Origin: Trichomonas vaginalis G3
Lineage: Eukaryota > Parabasalia > Trichomonadida > Trichomonadidae
Direction: 5' to 3'
NCBI RefSeq assembly: GCF_026262505.1
Contig: NC_067203.1
Span: 22,735,411-22,799,410 of the forward strand
Length of the DNA: 64,000 nucleotides
Translations under genes and position numbers: made by a program
Shown here: positions 51,899-62,690 of the stretch, one piece after another
How the letters are laid out: every line of letters begins with the position of its first letter
Position numbering within the stretch: position 1 is the first letter of the stretch
Notes under the pieces: generated by a model
Database searches by the model: none
Told to the model about the DNA's origin: nothing
The model's input: the letters and a program-made list of their open reading frames with translations, nothing else

Positions 51899-54211
51899 TT
51901 ATAAAGCATCATTTACAGGTATTTCATCGTCAGTAAATGAATCCTCATTATCGTTTGGTTCAACCTGTTTATATAATCCTTTCATTTCTTCTTTCAAAAC
52001 ATAACACCATGTTTGTTTACCATCTATTCTTCTCTGTTTCTTATCACATTTATCCTTAATGCTCATTTGAAAGTTTTTGTCTTTCATGTCTGATGGTTTG
52101 CAGAATAGAGCATTTTGACATGTCATACCTGTACACAATTCATCATAATGTGTATTTATCCATACATCTAAAGGATTTGTTGATAATTCAATTAAATCTT
52201 GTTTGGCTTCAGTCATCGGTATGATTCGTACATTAAATGATGAAAGGTCATATTGCATAAAATACGTCAGTAAATTATCATAAAATTCCTTTGTGCATGA
52301 ATCCATTAAATTCTTGAAATAATCAAATTGACCCTTGAATTTACCATTAACTCTTAAAACTACGTATCTTCTGTCTCCAACTTCAATTTTGACAGGGTAG
52401 ACGTTATTAGTTACGAAAATGAAGTTTGCAACGTTCTGTGCAGTTCTTCTGGGTTGATTCTTTTCATTAATTCTAATCTCATTATCCGTAATAATTGATT
52501 TCAAAGCGTTGAAGTTTGCGAGTCTGTCTTCACCTACATTCTTGAGTTCATTAAGTACAAGAAACATTTTATTCTCAACTACTGAATTGAAATTACCCGT
52601 TAGCTCACTTATTTCAGTAATGTTTTTACATGAATAACCAGCGAGAAGTTCAGAAATAATGTCTGTGAATCTGTTTTTACCTGTTCCCTGAAGTCCTTTC
52701 AAAATAATTGCTGTTTCATTCTTGATTCCAGGATGTTGAATCATTGATGCAATCCAGCTGAGAAGGTATTTATACACTTCATCGTTATTATCACATATGG
52801 CTTCTTTAATGAAATCTATAAACATCTCAATTTTTGAGTAATCAAGCTTTTCGAGAATGTTGTATTTATAACCCTGAAACGTTGAGAAAACATCTGGGGA
52901 ATCAGATTTAAAGCAAACACCCTTAACAGTTAATGAAGACAATTGATTTAGTAGTACATCACATGCTGTTATTGTTTTACCTTCTTCTTTAAATAATTTA
53001 ATCATTTTAAGTGACTCTTTCATGTTTGATTGAAGAACGAATGATATTTGATTCATTTTGTCGTGTATGTTGTAATCTTTCTGAATGAAGTATTTGTTTC
53101 CACAATCTACAAAACGGATTACACGTGATAAATCCTCAATTACTTCAGAACTGTTTTTATACTGATGATTTTCAGCCTTGCGTCTAATATCTGTTATCAA
53201 AAACGAGTCATCAAGTTTGATATCAAATGTTATTTTTGGCTTACGTAATAAAGGCAAAACATATTCATCATAATATTCCTTTTGATATAGTTTTAGAATC
53301 TTCACTAAAACAAATGGAGAAGTCATTAAATGTGCATATCTACTACGTGCTTTTTCAAAATTACTTTTTGCATTTTCAGTTAAACTGCAGAAGTTATAAA
53401 CGTTATCGTATGCTTCATTAATCAAATGATTAGGTAACGAATTAATTGCTTGAAACAGTGTGAATAATGTAACTTCTTTTTCTAAATTCATGTTTCCACC
53501 GTCATTATGTACTTCAAAATCACAGATGCCATCGACTATGCTCTGGGCAAGTTTATCGTCAATGTTTACATCTTTGTTTTCATTCATGATAGTCTTTATT
53601 TCTTCATTCTTTTGTTCAACTCTTACCTTAATATTCAAATCATTTAATATATCATTCACTGTTCTAGTTAATGTTGAATCATAACTTCCACGAATGAATG
53701 AGTATGTATTGATTGGTTCTGTTGCATTCTTGCGAACTCTTGAATCAGCCATAACCACTAATGAACGCTTTGAATCATCAATAGAAGTCATTATATCAAT
53801 ATCATAATCATTGCAAGAATAACATTTAATCATTCTGTTCGAGGTTGAATAGAAGAAATTAGTGTTGCAATAAATGTGAAGACCTCCTGAAGCGGTTTTA
53901 ACGATAACATCTTTATCCGAAAGTTTTGATAAAATGTCTTTTCTAACTGTTTCTTTAAGTTCATCATTGTACGATTTATTGATATCAATATCTATAATCG
54001 TTAAATTTGAAATTTTATTTACTAATAAAGCCATACCAGTTTTCCTTCCTCTTCCTCCATCATGTTTGAGGTAGTTATGTAAATCAATCTTGTTTTCACC
54101 AATTCTTTCGTTGAGGGTTTTAGTTTCTGCCACAACTAATTCCTCAGCTAATGAATCAATAACTTTTTCATCAGAAATGATAAAGTTGCTGTTGTTGTTT
54201 GTTGCTGTCAT
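51899..54211 (-). CDS. Archaeo-eukaryotic primase / SF3 helicase fusion
   Basis: 770 aa, open throughout. Residues ~60-200 look like an AEP primase-polymerase: TIIDIDINKS (~75), KTASGGLHIYCN (~107) and SKRSLVVMADSR (~150). Residues ~490-640 form an SF3 helicase: IILKGLQGTGKNRF (~504), MFLVLNELKNVGEDR (~540) and FIFVTNNVYPVKI (~590). The C-terminus is a short conserved domain with an acidic tail. This primase-helicase layout is typical of virophages and NCLDV D5 proteins. Element B has only the C-terminal part. It is bracketed by inverted copies of the 125-bp repeat. Confidence 0.85.
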   Translation of the reverse strand: MTATNNNSNFIISDEKVIDSLAEELVVAETKTLNERIGENKIDLHNYLKHDGGRGRKTGMALLVNKISNLTIIDIDINKSYNDELKETVRKDILSKLSDKDVIVKTASGGLHIYCNTNFFYSTSNRMIKCYSCNDYDIDIMTSIDDSKRSLVVMADSRVRKNATEPINTYSFIRGSYDSTLTRTVNDILNDLNIKVRVEQKNEEIKTIMNENKDVNIDDKLAQSIVDGICDFEVHNDGGNMNLEKEVTLFTLFQAINSLPNHLINEAYDNVYNFCSLTENAKSNFEKARSRYAHLMTSPFVLVKILKLYQKEYYDEYVLPLLRKPKITFDIKLDDSFLITDIRRKAENHQYKNSSEVIEDLSRVIRFVDCGNKYFIQKDYNIHDKMNQISFVLQSNMKESLKMIKLFKEEGKTITACDVLLNQLSSLTVKGVCFKSDSPDVFSTFQGYKYNILEKLDYSKIEMFIDFIKEAICDNNDEVYKYLLSWIASMIQHPGIKNETAIILKGLQGTGKNRFTDIISELLAGYSCKNITEISELTGNFNSVVENKMFLVLNELKNVGEDRLANFNALKSIITDNEIRINEKNQPRRTAQNVANFIFVTNNVYPVKIEVGDRRYVVLRVNGKFKGQFDYFKNLMDSCTKEFYDNLLTYFMQYDLSSFNVRIIPMTEAKQDLIELSTNPLDVWINTHYDELCTGMTCQNALFCKPSDMKDKNFQMSIKDKCDKKQRRIDGKQTWCYVLKEEMKGLYKQVEPNDNEDSFTDDEIPVNDAL

Positions 54212-54667
54212 TTATATAGGAATAAAAAAATAAAACTAACTTTAAAACTAACTTTATTTTTGGACTGCATCAAATTTCCGGGAATGTTGTCAAAATGTCA
54301 TGTTGTCTCATTTTTTCAGAGAAGTTAAATAACCTGGTGACATGGTGACATAGTGACACCTTCAGTTCTTCAAAAATAATTCATAAATGCCTTCCTCATT
54401 AATCCTGCGTGAATTTTGTATAAAAAAACAACCGTCTGAATTTCGGCGGTTGCTATATTCTTCACAAAACATTTACGATGAAGTCATGACAAAGCATATA
54501 CGATGAAATCATGACAAAGCATATACGATGAAATCATGACAAAGCATATACGATAACGTTTATTTCCTGTGTTGTTGTCAAAATGTCATGTTGTCTCATT
54601 TTTTCAGAGAAGTTAAATAACCGAGTGACATGGTGACATAGTGACACCTTCAGTTCTTCAAAAATAA
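54212..54667. repeat. Repeat-rich border: two 125-bp units and a 25-bp tandem repeat
   Basis: 125-bp repeat copies lie at about 54285-54396 and 54568-54667, both plus. Between them are three units of a 25-bp repeat, ACGATGAAATCATGACAAAGC type, with steps at 54476, 54501 and 54526 and a partial one at 54551, and a small hairpin CAACCG...CGGTTG (54429-54452). One 25-bp-like word recurs at 56980-57000. No gene is present. Confidence 0.85.
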
Positions 54668-54982
54668 TTAATTATTGAATAACCTGATATATACCCTCAT
54701 TTCTACCCTCTTGCGATTTTCATACGGAATCTCTTCTCTCGGTTTTCCGAGGGAAGCAATCATATGAGGAAATTCTTCTAAAAGTTTTTTTGTCTGTTGG
54801 TTTTCAAACCAATGATATGCTTGCTTTGTAGAACGAAGAGCATTCATTATACTTTGCATTTGGTACATATCATCTTTGACCGAACGAATGAGTCTCAATT
54901 GTTTGTTATACTGTATGTACTCGTATTCTTCATTAATGGCTTCATGAACGATAGCAGTTGTTGTGTTCTCTGATGTTGACAT
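54668..54982 (-). pseudogene. Partial KilA-N/DUF3627-type gene
   Basis: The N-terminal ~90 residues nearly match the element A protein at 16637-17416 (ENTTTAIVHEAINEEYEYIQ; LRLIRSVKDDMYQMQSI), followed by a related KilA-N-like stretch (HWFENQQTKKLLEEF). It is only part of that gene, and it ends at the repeat border. It starts after a TATGAAATAACAGTA leader. Confidence 0.7.
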
Positions 54983-55064
54983 TACTGTTATTTCATACAA
55001 AATAAAAATAATTTTAAAACTAACTTTATTTTCTGACTTTCACAAAAGACCAAAAATAAACGCT

Positions 55065-55676
55065 TTACATGTATTTTTCAGCAACTTCGTCAAATAATTT
55101 TATAGCTTTATCTATCTCATCTACTTCAAACGTTTCTTTACCTTTCATGGGAGCACCATACCTTTTCTCAAACTTTTCAAGTAGTTCTGTTTCTGCAGCT
55201 CTCATATCATTAACGAACACAACCTTGACTCTATTGACTGTACTGTCATATCTTTGAGTTATATTATATGTTCTTCCTATCTTATATCTCTTTGTATTGA
55301 AGTCCTTCGGTTTCTGAACGATGTAAAGTAAGCCTTCACTGCAACGTTCCGTATCGAATGAACCATAAGTTATGAAGTTATATCCAACAACTGGGTCTAA
55401 CCATAACAAAACTATTGGTATAAGACTTTTGTCAATGAGATATGCTGTAGTTCCATAGAATCTTACCGATATCATAAGCTCAGGATTTCTTGTCAAAATT
55501 TTCTGAGTTGAAGCATTTCTAACCCAGTCGTTTGTTTTCTTTCCAGATGGAGATATAATGTCTGACAAAGAATATTTGTTGTATTTCTTTGAGTATCTTA
55601 CGTTTAAATCACCTATTCTAACCACTTTGGTGTCATTGTCTATCTTTCTAACTGTTTCAAACTCAATGTTTGTCAT
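55065..55676 (-). CDS. KilA-N / T5orf172 protein (element C copy)
   Basis: 203 aa, open, near-identical to the element A gene at 15937-16548 (KilA-N half, then GLLYIVQKP...RYKIGRT of the GIY-YIG superfamily). The start ATG at 55676 follows a TATGTAAGAACAGAA leader. A few residues differ (RIGDLNVRYSKKYNKYS in place of YCKKYNKYS). Close identity between elements of two lineages points to recent exchange. Confidence 0.8.
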   Translation of the reverse strand: MTNIEFETVRKIDNDTKVVRIGDLNVRYSKKYNKYSLSDIISPSGKKTNDWVRNASTQKILTRNPELMISVRFYGTTAYLIDKSLIPIVLLWLDPVVGYNFITYGSFDTERCSEGLLYIVQKPKDFNTKRYKIGRTYNITQRYDSTVNRVKVVFVNDMRAAETELLEKFEKRYGAPMKGKETFEVDEIDKAIKLFDEVAEKYM

Positions 55677-55832
55677 TTCTGTTCTTACATACAAAATAAA
55701 AAAATAAAACTAACTTTATTTTTCTAACTAATGAAATTCATTATTTTTGTTGCTGAATTCAATAAAAATATATTTTAGGTGAAGAGGTGAGATTTCACCT
55801 CCATTCTCACCTAATTTTTCACCCCAGTTATT

Positions 55833-56774
55833 TTATAAGCGTTTTACATGAATTGTACGATGTATATTTGAAATTCTAAACAATTTCGTAGCTTCTATTT
55901 CTTCTGTCAGTATGTCAAAAGTTTTAACAATGTCGAAAGTTTCTTTATACTTCTTCTTGACGTCAGATAGAAGGAAATCGTCAGCTGTTGGATAGTTTTT
56001 GTTCAGAAATGCTAACATGTCCATTTTATCTTCTGCTGGTTTCTCTACTTCTTTCTTTAAGTCAGCATAGTCGTTTCTCATACGTTCTATCTCTTTGACG
56101 GAGTAGTTATATTTCCTCATTGCTGCTTTACATTTTGAACATTGCGGATTCATTTTTGCGTTATACATTGAAATTTGACCTGCTAGAACAACTAAGGCGT
56201 CAATGGTTTTCTTTAACTCAAAAGTTGTTGGTTTTATTTGTCCATTCCATATTTTACATCTTTTATCTTTATCTCTTATCTGCCATACACATTCAGCAAC
56301 TAATGAAACAAAGTTGTCGTATGTCTTAAACTCCCCAGATTTATATATGTCAGAGATGTTCTTATATACCATGTCGCAATCTTTGTCCATAACTTTATGG
56401 TTGCAATGAAAACCAAGGAATTCATAGTTTACTTTACGTATGAACTTCTTTATTTCTACTGAATCAGTTGGTTTCACTTCTATTTCATCGAATTCAGGAA
56501 TAGTTAGTTTTTGCTGCTGAATTTCAGGCAATTTGGGTAAATAGTCAATAATGTCCTGCATGTCATAAAGATACTGTTCATTTGTTTCATCTTTCGCACT
56601 ACAGTCTAAATTACTTGTTAAAAGTTCTTGCTTAATTCTTTGTATTTCTGTCTCAAAAGTATATGAAGAAGGAATAAAGCTTTTCATCTCTACCAACATT
56701 GACGTAGGATTCATGACTAGCGAGTTTGGTGCTGTAGTTGTTTGAATTGTTGTTGTGCCGATTGTTGAAATCAT
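55833..56774 (-). CDS. 313-aa Polinton protein with two Cys clusters
   Basis: Start set at MISTIGTTTIQTTT (56774), after a TTTTATTTTGTATAAAA leader; the hydrophobic upstream frame is just the T-rich leader read through. The protein has a Thr-rich N-terminus, then helical regions, a CNHKVMDKDCDMVY segment (~145) and CSKCKAAMRKYNY (~215) that could bind zinc, and a helical C-terminus. No relative in A or B is seen in the window. Function unknown. Confidence 0.6.
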   Translation of the reverse strand: MISTIGTTTIQTTTAPNSLVMNPTSMLVEMKSFIPSSYTFETEIQRIKQELLTSNLDCSAKDETNEQYLYDMQDIIDYLPKLPEIQQQKLTIPEFDEIEVKPTDSVEIKKFIRKVNYEFLGFHCNHKVMDKDCDMVYKNISDIYKSGEFKTYDNFVSLVAECVWQIRDKDKRCKIWNGQIKPTTFELKKTIDALVVLAGQISMYNAKMNPQCSKCKAAMRKYNYSVKEIERMRNDYADLKKEVEKPAEDKMDMLAFLNKNYPTADDFLLSDVKKKYKETFDIVKTFDILTEEIEATKLFRISNIHRTIHVKRL

Positions 56775-57214
56775 ATTTTTATACAAAATAAAAATAAATA
56801 AAAATAAAACTAACTTTATTTTTTCTATCTTAAGGAAATTCATGAAAATTCACGAGAAAGCAAAAGCAATCTGAGCCGCTAAGCGGTGAGGGTGAGAAAA
56901 CAGGTGAAAAAGGAGGTGAAAAAGGAGGTGAAATCTCACCTCTTCACCTAAAATATATTTTTGTCTGATTTACACTCATTACGATGAAGTCATGACAAAT
57001 CATTTCCTATGTTGTTGTCAAAATGTCATGTTGTCTCATTTTTTCAGAGAAGTTAAATAACCTGGTGACATGGTGACATAGTGACACCCTCAGTTCTTCA
57101 AAAATAATTCATAAGTGCCTTCCTCCTGCTGTGTTGTCAAAATGTCATGTTGTCTCATTTTTTCAGAGAAGTTAAATAACCTGGTGACATGGTGACATAG
57201 TGACACTGAAAAAA
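56775..57214. repeat. Non-coding border with two 125-bp repeat units
   Basis: Near 56900-56960 AGGTGAAAAAGGAGGTGAAA and TCTCACCTCTTCACC words form a local inverted repeat, also found at 5862-5900 and 55780-55825. The 125-bp repeat follows in two tandem copies (about 57008-57128 and 57129-57206). No gene. Confidence 0.8.
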
Positions 57215-57478
57215 TTAAATTTGGATTGAGTTTAAAAATTCATATTTATTAAATTCATCTCTTCCAACCAATTTATTTATTCTATTAAATTCTTTTATTT
57301 TTGCTTCACTCAGTTTAATGATTGAACGATAAGTTTCTAATTTTTCGATTATTTCTTTATTGTTTTCAACCCCACCACATTGCGGCTTCTTTTTGTAATA
57401 GCATATTTTTGATTTAATTCTGTTTAGTTTCTTTTTATATTCATCGTCTGGACTCTTGGCTGCTTCGTTGTCACTCAT
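57215..57478 (-). CDS. 87-aa charged Polinton protein with CGG motif (element C copy)
   Basis: Starts MSDNEAAKSPDDEYKKK. It keeps the KICYYKKKPQCGG core and the coiled-coil end of the 106-aa element B protein, and is shorter in the variable middle. It lies directly behind the integrase. Function unknown. Confidence 0.5.
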   Translation of the reverse strand: MSDNEAAKSPDDEYKKKLNRIKSKICYYKKKPQCGGVENNKEIIEKLETYRSIIKLSEAKIKEFNRINKLVGRDEFNKYEFLNSIQI

Positions 57479-57508
57479 TTCTTACGAATTAAAAAAATTA
57501 AATATTAT

Positions 57509-59053
57509 TTAAATATAATGGGTAATAAAATAAATTGGAATTTCTATTAATTTATTGTCAACTTCAACTAATGCATTGCCGTTAATATATCTAACAAATT
57601 CAGCTATTGTGTCAAATCTTCGTCTTCTTTTTGTCATTGATTTATCAGTTTTTCCATAATCGAGATGAATCAAAACTTTATCCCCTTGTTTAAAATTCAT
57701 GAGCCCCGAATTAATTTGTTCACGTTTAACATCATTCAACCTTTCCATTTGCTTTCTAATATATTCCCATTCTTTTGAAATATCATTTTTCATTTCCACT
57801 GGTTTCATGTTTATTGTTCTATGCCATGTATTATTGTAATAATATACTAACTGTTGTATGATGGAGTCATGATTTCCATCCCAGTATATCTGACCGTTAA
57901 CCCCTAACGCATCTCTAAGAGTTCTCATTACCGCATCAACTATTTTATTATGAAACGTATATGGAGAGGATGAAAAGAAAAAATTAATTTGTGGGAAATA
58001 ATGAGTCATAGTTGCCTGAAATCCTTTATCACCATCACCCCTGATATTATCTACTCTTTCATGATCTAGTAAGTATTGAATAGCTCTTCTTGTTTCCTGT
58101 TCTGTTTTCCCTTTCACTGGAATGCAATATAAATATCTAGTGTTAATGTTAATTGCGAATAAATAAGTAACGTTTCCTTTTGAATATTCTAAATGATCGA
58201 TTTCGTATGAATATGGATATGGTGCAAATGAAGGGCGACTAAATTTTTCCTTTAACGGTTGAATTTTTGGGTCAGTTGGTTTATTTAATATTTTGAAATA
58301 CTTTTTAAAATCTTTTTGCTTCTTTAATGTTTGAAATGGATATAATAAAGTGAATGATGAAGGATTAACTGAAGGAGGAGGCGGTACTGTCGTTGGAGGT
58401 TTTGGTGTTGCAAGTGGTTTAATTTTATCTGCTTTGATTTTGGATTTCATTCCCCCCTTCATTAATTCTGGATGTATTCTATTCATTTGTTTTAAATATG
58501 CTGTATATAAAGGTTTGATATACTTTCCCGCTTCGAGTTTATGTTGAAGGATGAATTCCAAAAGTTGATCTTCATTTAAAAGTCGGGCTGAATATGGTTT
58601 AACTAATGAATCATAAATTAAAGCTTGTGCTTCATTTATGGTCTGAAGGACCTGGGCGTTTTGCACCTTTAGCTGTTGAACATTTGGCTGTTGAACATTT
58701 GCTACTTTAGACCTCGGCTTTGGCTTTTGTGGCTCAGGATTATATAAATTATATAATCCATCAATATCTTCTTCTGTTAATACTTTATTTTTGAAATCTT
58801 TCAACTGTTTAAGTTGTGATTTAGTTTTTCCCTTTGTATATTCATTATTTTTAATTTTGTCTTTAATTTCAGAAATTATTTTATTATGATATTTCAAAAT
58901 TTCATTTTTATAATATGGATAATAATATTCCATATCATCACCCGTTATATTATTATTATGTTTTTGGAGATATGATTTTAATTCATAATAACTAAGAAAA
59001 TTTTGATTAAGTACTAAATCATCAATTAAAATTTTTAAATCTGTGTTATCCAT
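57509..59053 (-). CDS. Polinton C integrase (retroviral rve type)
   Basis: 514 aa, open. Residues ~1-110 are helical with repeated hydrophobic heptads, and a LTEEDIDGLYNLYNPEP segment follows. Residues ~220-240 are a Pro-rich linker (PKPPTTVPPPPSVNP). The rve core spans ~285-400 (YSYEIDHLEYSKGNVTYLF, NIRGDGDKGFQ, IVDAVMRTLRDAL). The C-terminal ~70 residues (QGDKVLIHLDYGK, TKRRRRFDTIAEFVRYING) resemble the SH3/chromodomain-like tails of Polinton integrases. The gene looks whole. It is only distantly like the element A integrase. Confidence 0.87.
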   Translation of the reverse strand: MDNTDLKILIDDLVLNQNFLSYYELKSYLQKHNNNITGDDMEYYYPYYKNEILKYHNKIISEIKDKIKNNEYTKGKTKSQLKQLKDFKNKVLTEEDIDGLYNLYNPEPQKPKPRSKVANVQQPNVQQLKVQNAQVLQTINEAQALIYDSLVKPYSARLLNEDQLLEFILQHKLEAGKYIKPLYTAYLKQMNRIHPELMKGGMKSKIKADKIKPLATPKPPTTVPPPPSVNPSSFTLLYPFQTLKKQKDFKKYFKILNKPTDPKIQPLKEKFSRPSFAPYPYSYEIDHLEYSKGNVTYLFAININTRYLYCIPVKGKTEQETRRAIQYLLDHERVDNIRGDGDKGFQATMTHYFPQINFFFSSSPYTFHNKIVDAVMRTLRDALGVNGQIYWDGNHDSIIQQLVYYYNNTWHRTINMKPVEMKNDISKEWEYIRKQMERLNDVKREQINSGLMNFKQGDKVLIHLDYGKTDKSMTKRRRRFDTIAEFVRYINGNALVEVDNKLIEIPIYFITHYI

Positions 59054-59178
59054 TTATATAAAAAAAAATAAGTGTTTTAAGGGTGCCCACCTCTTTGAAT
59101 CATAGTATCAAAACCATCATTAACGGTTCCTTTTGTCTCTTCTGTGGCATTTCATTAAAAATAAAATTTTAAATTGTA

Positions 59179-62100
59179 TTAAATAAATGGCATACAACAT
59201 CCATTTTCACAACATACAGCCTTAGTGTGTGCTCCTGTTAATGCAGTCTTACCGATTGTTAAGCGAGTCATTGACCCGTTTTTAAGTTGTAAATTAATAT
59301 TCTGACCATCAAATATCAATTTATCATTTATTATATCCAAATAATTTTTAGGTGTTAATTGCTTATTTTGTCGTAAACTAACACCTTTCACTTTTTGTGC
59401 AATCTTTTTAAAATCACTTCCATCAATTGAACCGTTGAATGATGTATAACACTTAGGACATAAAGCAACCATGTTATCACCTTGTTTCTCAATTGCTAAA
59501 CCAATAATTTTTTCTCATGTGCTTTTTCTTCAGCTTTATTCTTTAATTTAGGTTTAAATTTCTCATCAAAACAAAAGAAATCAAAAGGTGCGAATTTGAA
59601 AATGTTTTTATCATAAAATTGTTTATCGGTAACAATTGCTTGAAATGCTTGAGTGTTAGGAAGATTTGGGTCGCCAGCGATTGCCCAATAAGATGAATCA
59701 GTATCACCTTCAATGAAATGAAAACGATTAACATTCATGCATTTATACATAAAATCATAAATGAAAACCAAATACCAGTATTTAGCATTATCTAAAGTGA
59801 AGAATGCCTCTTGTAAACATGTATCACATCTATAAAATCTATCTTTAAGCATCACTTGATATGTATCTTCACCTATTTCTCTTATGTTTTAAACTTATTT
59901 GACATACATGCAACGCGTGCCTTCTGTGCATTCATTATTTTAGTCTTTGCGTAATTTTGTGTATTCATTGCATCGTAACCATATGATCCATTAAGTGAAA
60001 TTTTGCAAAATAAACTTTTTCCTTTATTTCCTTCTAATTCAGCCTTTTGTCTTTCGTTCATAAATTCGTTCGCAAATTCATTAAAACAAGTGTTTTTCGT
60101 AAATGTTAAAATTGATTGAATATCATCAATGATAAAATGAAATCTGTCGATTAGATACCAAAGATAATAAGAAGAAAATGGTTGATATTGGTTGTGTGTT
60201 GATGCTAACTGAGTTAATTTCTCTGTTTCTGGTCAACTGGTAGATTGTTTGATTTCATGTAATTATACATAAAACTGCCAATTGTTTTTTCATCTGTGAT
60301 AATATCTAAGTTTCTTATTATCGGTAAAAAGTTTATGTAATCATTAATGTATTTTTCATCAATGTGACCCTTTACTTCAGCCACGAATAAAGTATTTTTC
60401 TTCTTAATTATTCCCAGTGCTTTTGCTTTCTTTGTTGCTGTATCACAAATGATAACACCATTCAATCTTCCCGGCATATACATTTTATGGTCAGTATATT
60501 GAATGAAATCATGAGGATTAGATGAAAATGATGAAGGATATAATGAATTAAAATCAACACCAACGAAATGAGTCATAATGTTGGTGGTGTCCTCATTTGA
60601 TACAGTTTTAGTTTCTGGATTATATGAAAGTTTATTAATGTGCGTGATTCCTTTAAGATTTACTCTATGTTGAACATTTGATAAACCACCAGTAATTCCA
60701 TTACGGAGAATGTGATAAGCTTCAACTGAATCTAAAGTCATTGGTAAATTATTTTTTAATGCGTAATTTCTTAAATTGATTCTTAAACGTTGAACATCTT
60801 CATCTTTATTTGATTTTACGACATTGCAATAACAACACATTAACTGACAATTTTCTTTGGTATGTGGTTTTTCATTATCGATTCTATCCAATGTTGGTTT
60901 ATTTGCATATGTAAACGCTTTACCACACATTTTACATTTAGATGAAAGGATTAAATCGTGATAGTATTGAAAATCATCCATTGAAACATTATTTTTAGTA
61001 TCCCTTTCTGCTTTTTCATCTTGTTTCTTATATGATTCAATTTTATATTTCCAATACTTTTTCGTTAATTCAAAACTTGATTCTATCTCTTCCTCAGGAT
61101 ATTTTTCATTAGGATTAAAGTTTTTATATGCTAAAGCGTAACGAATCATTGAAGCATTCGATGATAAAGAAAGATTATGAAGCATGTCAATTTTATAAAC
61201 AAATGTTTCTTCAATAATTTTATCAATTGGGTCAATCATAATTTCAACATCTTTATTGCAATAATGAATAAAATATTCTAATCTATTCTTAAAATTTTTA
61301 GCATCATTGAGATATATTTGATAATCAGTATCTGATATAGTTTCTTGGGTTAATGCTGAATAAAATGAATCTTTCGTGAATGGTTCCTCTTTATATAATT
61401 CTTCTTCGTAATTTTCCCACGTGATGAATTGATAAGGGAAAAAGGATTTAACACGTGATTTATTGTTTCCGAAATCTTGAGTGAATTGGTCTAATGTCCA
61501 CCCGCTATATAATTTCTGATGTCAATAAATCTCAATTCATATGGAACGTTTGTTTTCTTTACAATGATTTGCTTAAATTGTGAAGATGAACACAGCATTG
61601 ATTTTATTTTCCATTTTGCAGTGTTTAAATCACGAAGAATTAAATTTAAATCAAACTTTCCCGATTAAAACCTATGATATTCACTTTATTGAATTCCTCA
61701 TCTAGAAGTTCTTTAAATGCTTCCTTCTGTTTTTCATTTAATGTATGAGACAAAGTCCCCGCCGTTTGCGGCTTCATTAATTCTTCATATTATTCAATAT
61801 TTGATTTAGCAACTAATGAACAGGTTGAAAATAAAAACTCAATCCAATCAGAAATAAAAGAATCACTCGAAGTTAAGCAAAAATTCCTCGTATATGTTTT
61901 ATCATTTAATTTAACCGTTGATGATACCATGAATGGTTTTAAGTAAGCGTTCAAAGTTGCACACTCAGAAAGTTGTAATTCTTCTTTAGTCTCTAATGTT
62001 TCAAAGTCAAAAGTAATATAATATCTTGTCGGTTGATAATATTCCTGCAAATTATGAGCTAATAACCACTGATATATCTTCTGTTTCGTAATATGTGGTG

Positions 62101-62641
62101 CATATGGTTGCTGGGTCTTTTGCAATTGAACGTCTTGAATTAATCTTCCATTATTTTCTTTACATTTCTCACAATGCTTTAAAAATCTTCTTTGGTTTTT
62201 CCTTTCTGGATCATCACGGATAGAATAAACTTCTTCTTTACAATATGGACAAACTCTATAGCCGGTGAGTGCTTCAACGTCTGTTATTCTGTCAGCGTGA
62301 AGTTTTCCACATGGACTCTGTGTTAATAAAATATTTACTGTTTCAAATTCTGGATCTATCATTATTGAATCCACTAATGGAAAGTCTACCTTATTTATGT
62401 CCACGTCTTCTGGTTGAGGATCACAATAATAGAAATCAATATTAACATTTAACATTCTCGCTAATCTCTCACTTTCTGATGAAATGTCAAACCCTTCATA
62501 TGAATCTATTGCTTCATTTAAATAACTTCTACGAGTTTTAGGATTAACACCATCAGGAATGTTATAGAAGCGTTTAAATAACCTTCTACCTTCTGCTCTA
62601 ATTTGATTATCATTCATTTTAGCTGTTCCGTTTTTGTTCAT
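59179..62641 (-). pseudogene. Family B DNA polymerase of Polinton C with HNH-like insert, broken
   Basis: The N-terminal part has a CPYCKEEVY...HCEKCKEN zinc-finger-like segment and an exonuclease motif ITFDFETLET (~62,000). Later come an HNH nuclease-like block (CKMCGKAF, PTLDRIDNEKPHTKENC, CCYCN, ~60,820-60,945), the palm motif GVDFNSLYPSS (~60,540) and GDTDSSYW (~59,690). The C-terminus has two Cys pairs (LCPKCYTSF; CCENGCC). The HNH-like block lies in the same open stretch as the palm motif. The region is broken in several places. Confidence 0.83.
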
Positions 62642-62690
62642 TTATGTAAGAATAAAAAATTAAAAAATAAATAAAAATAAAGTTTATTTT

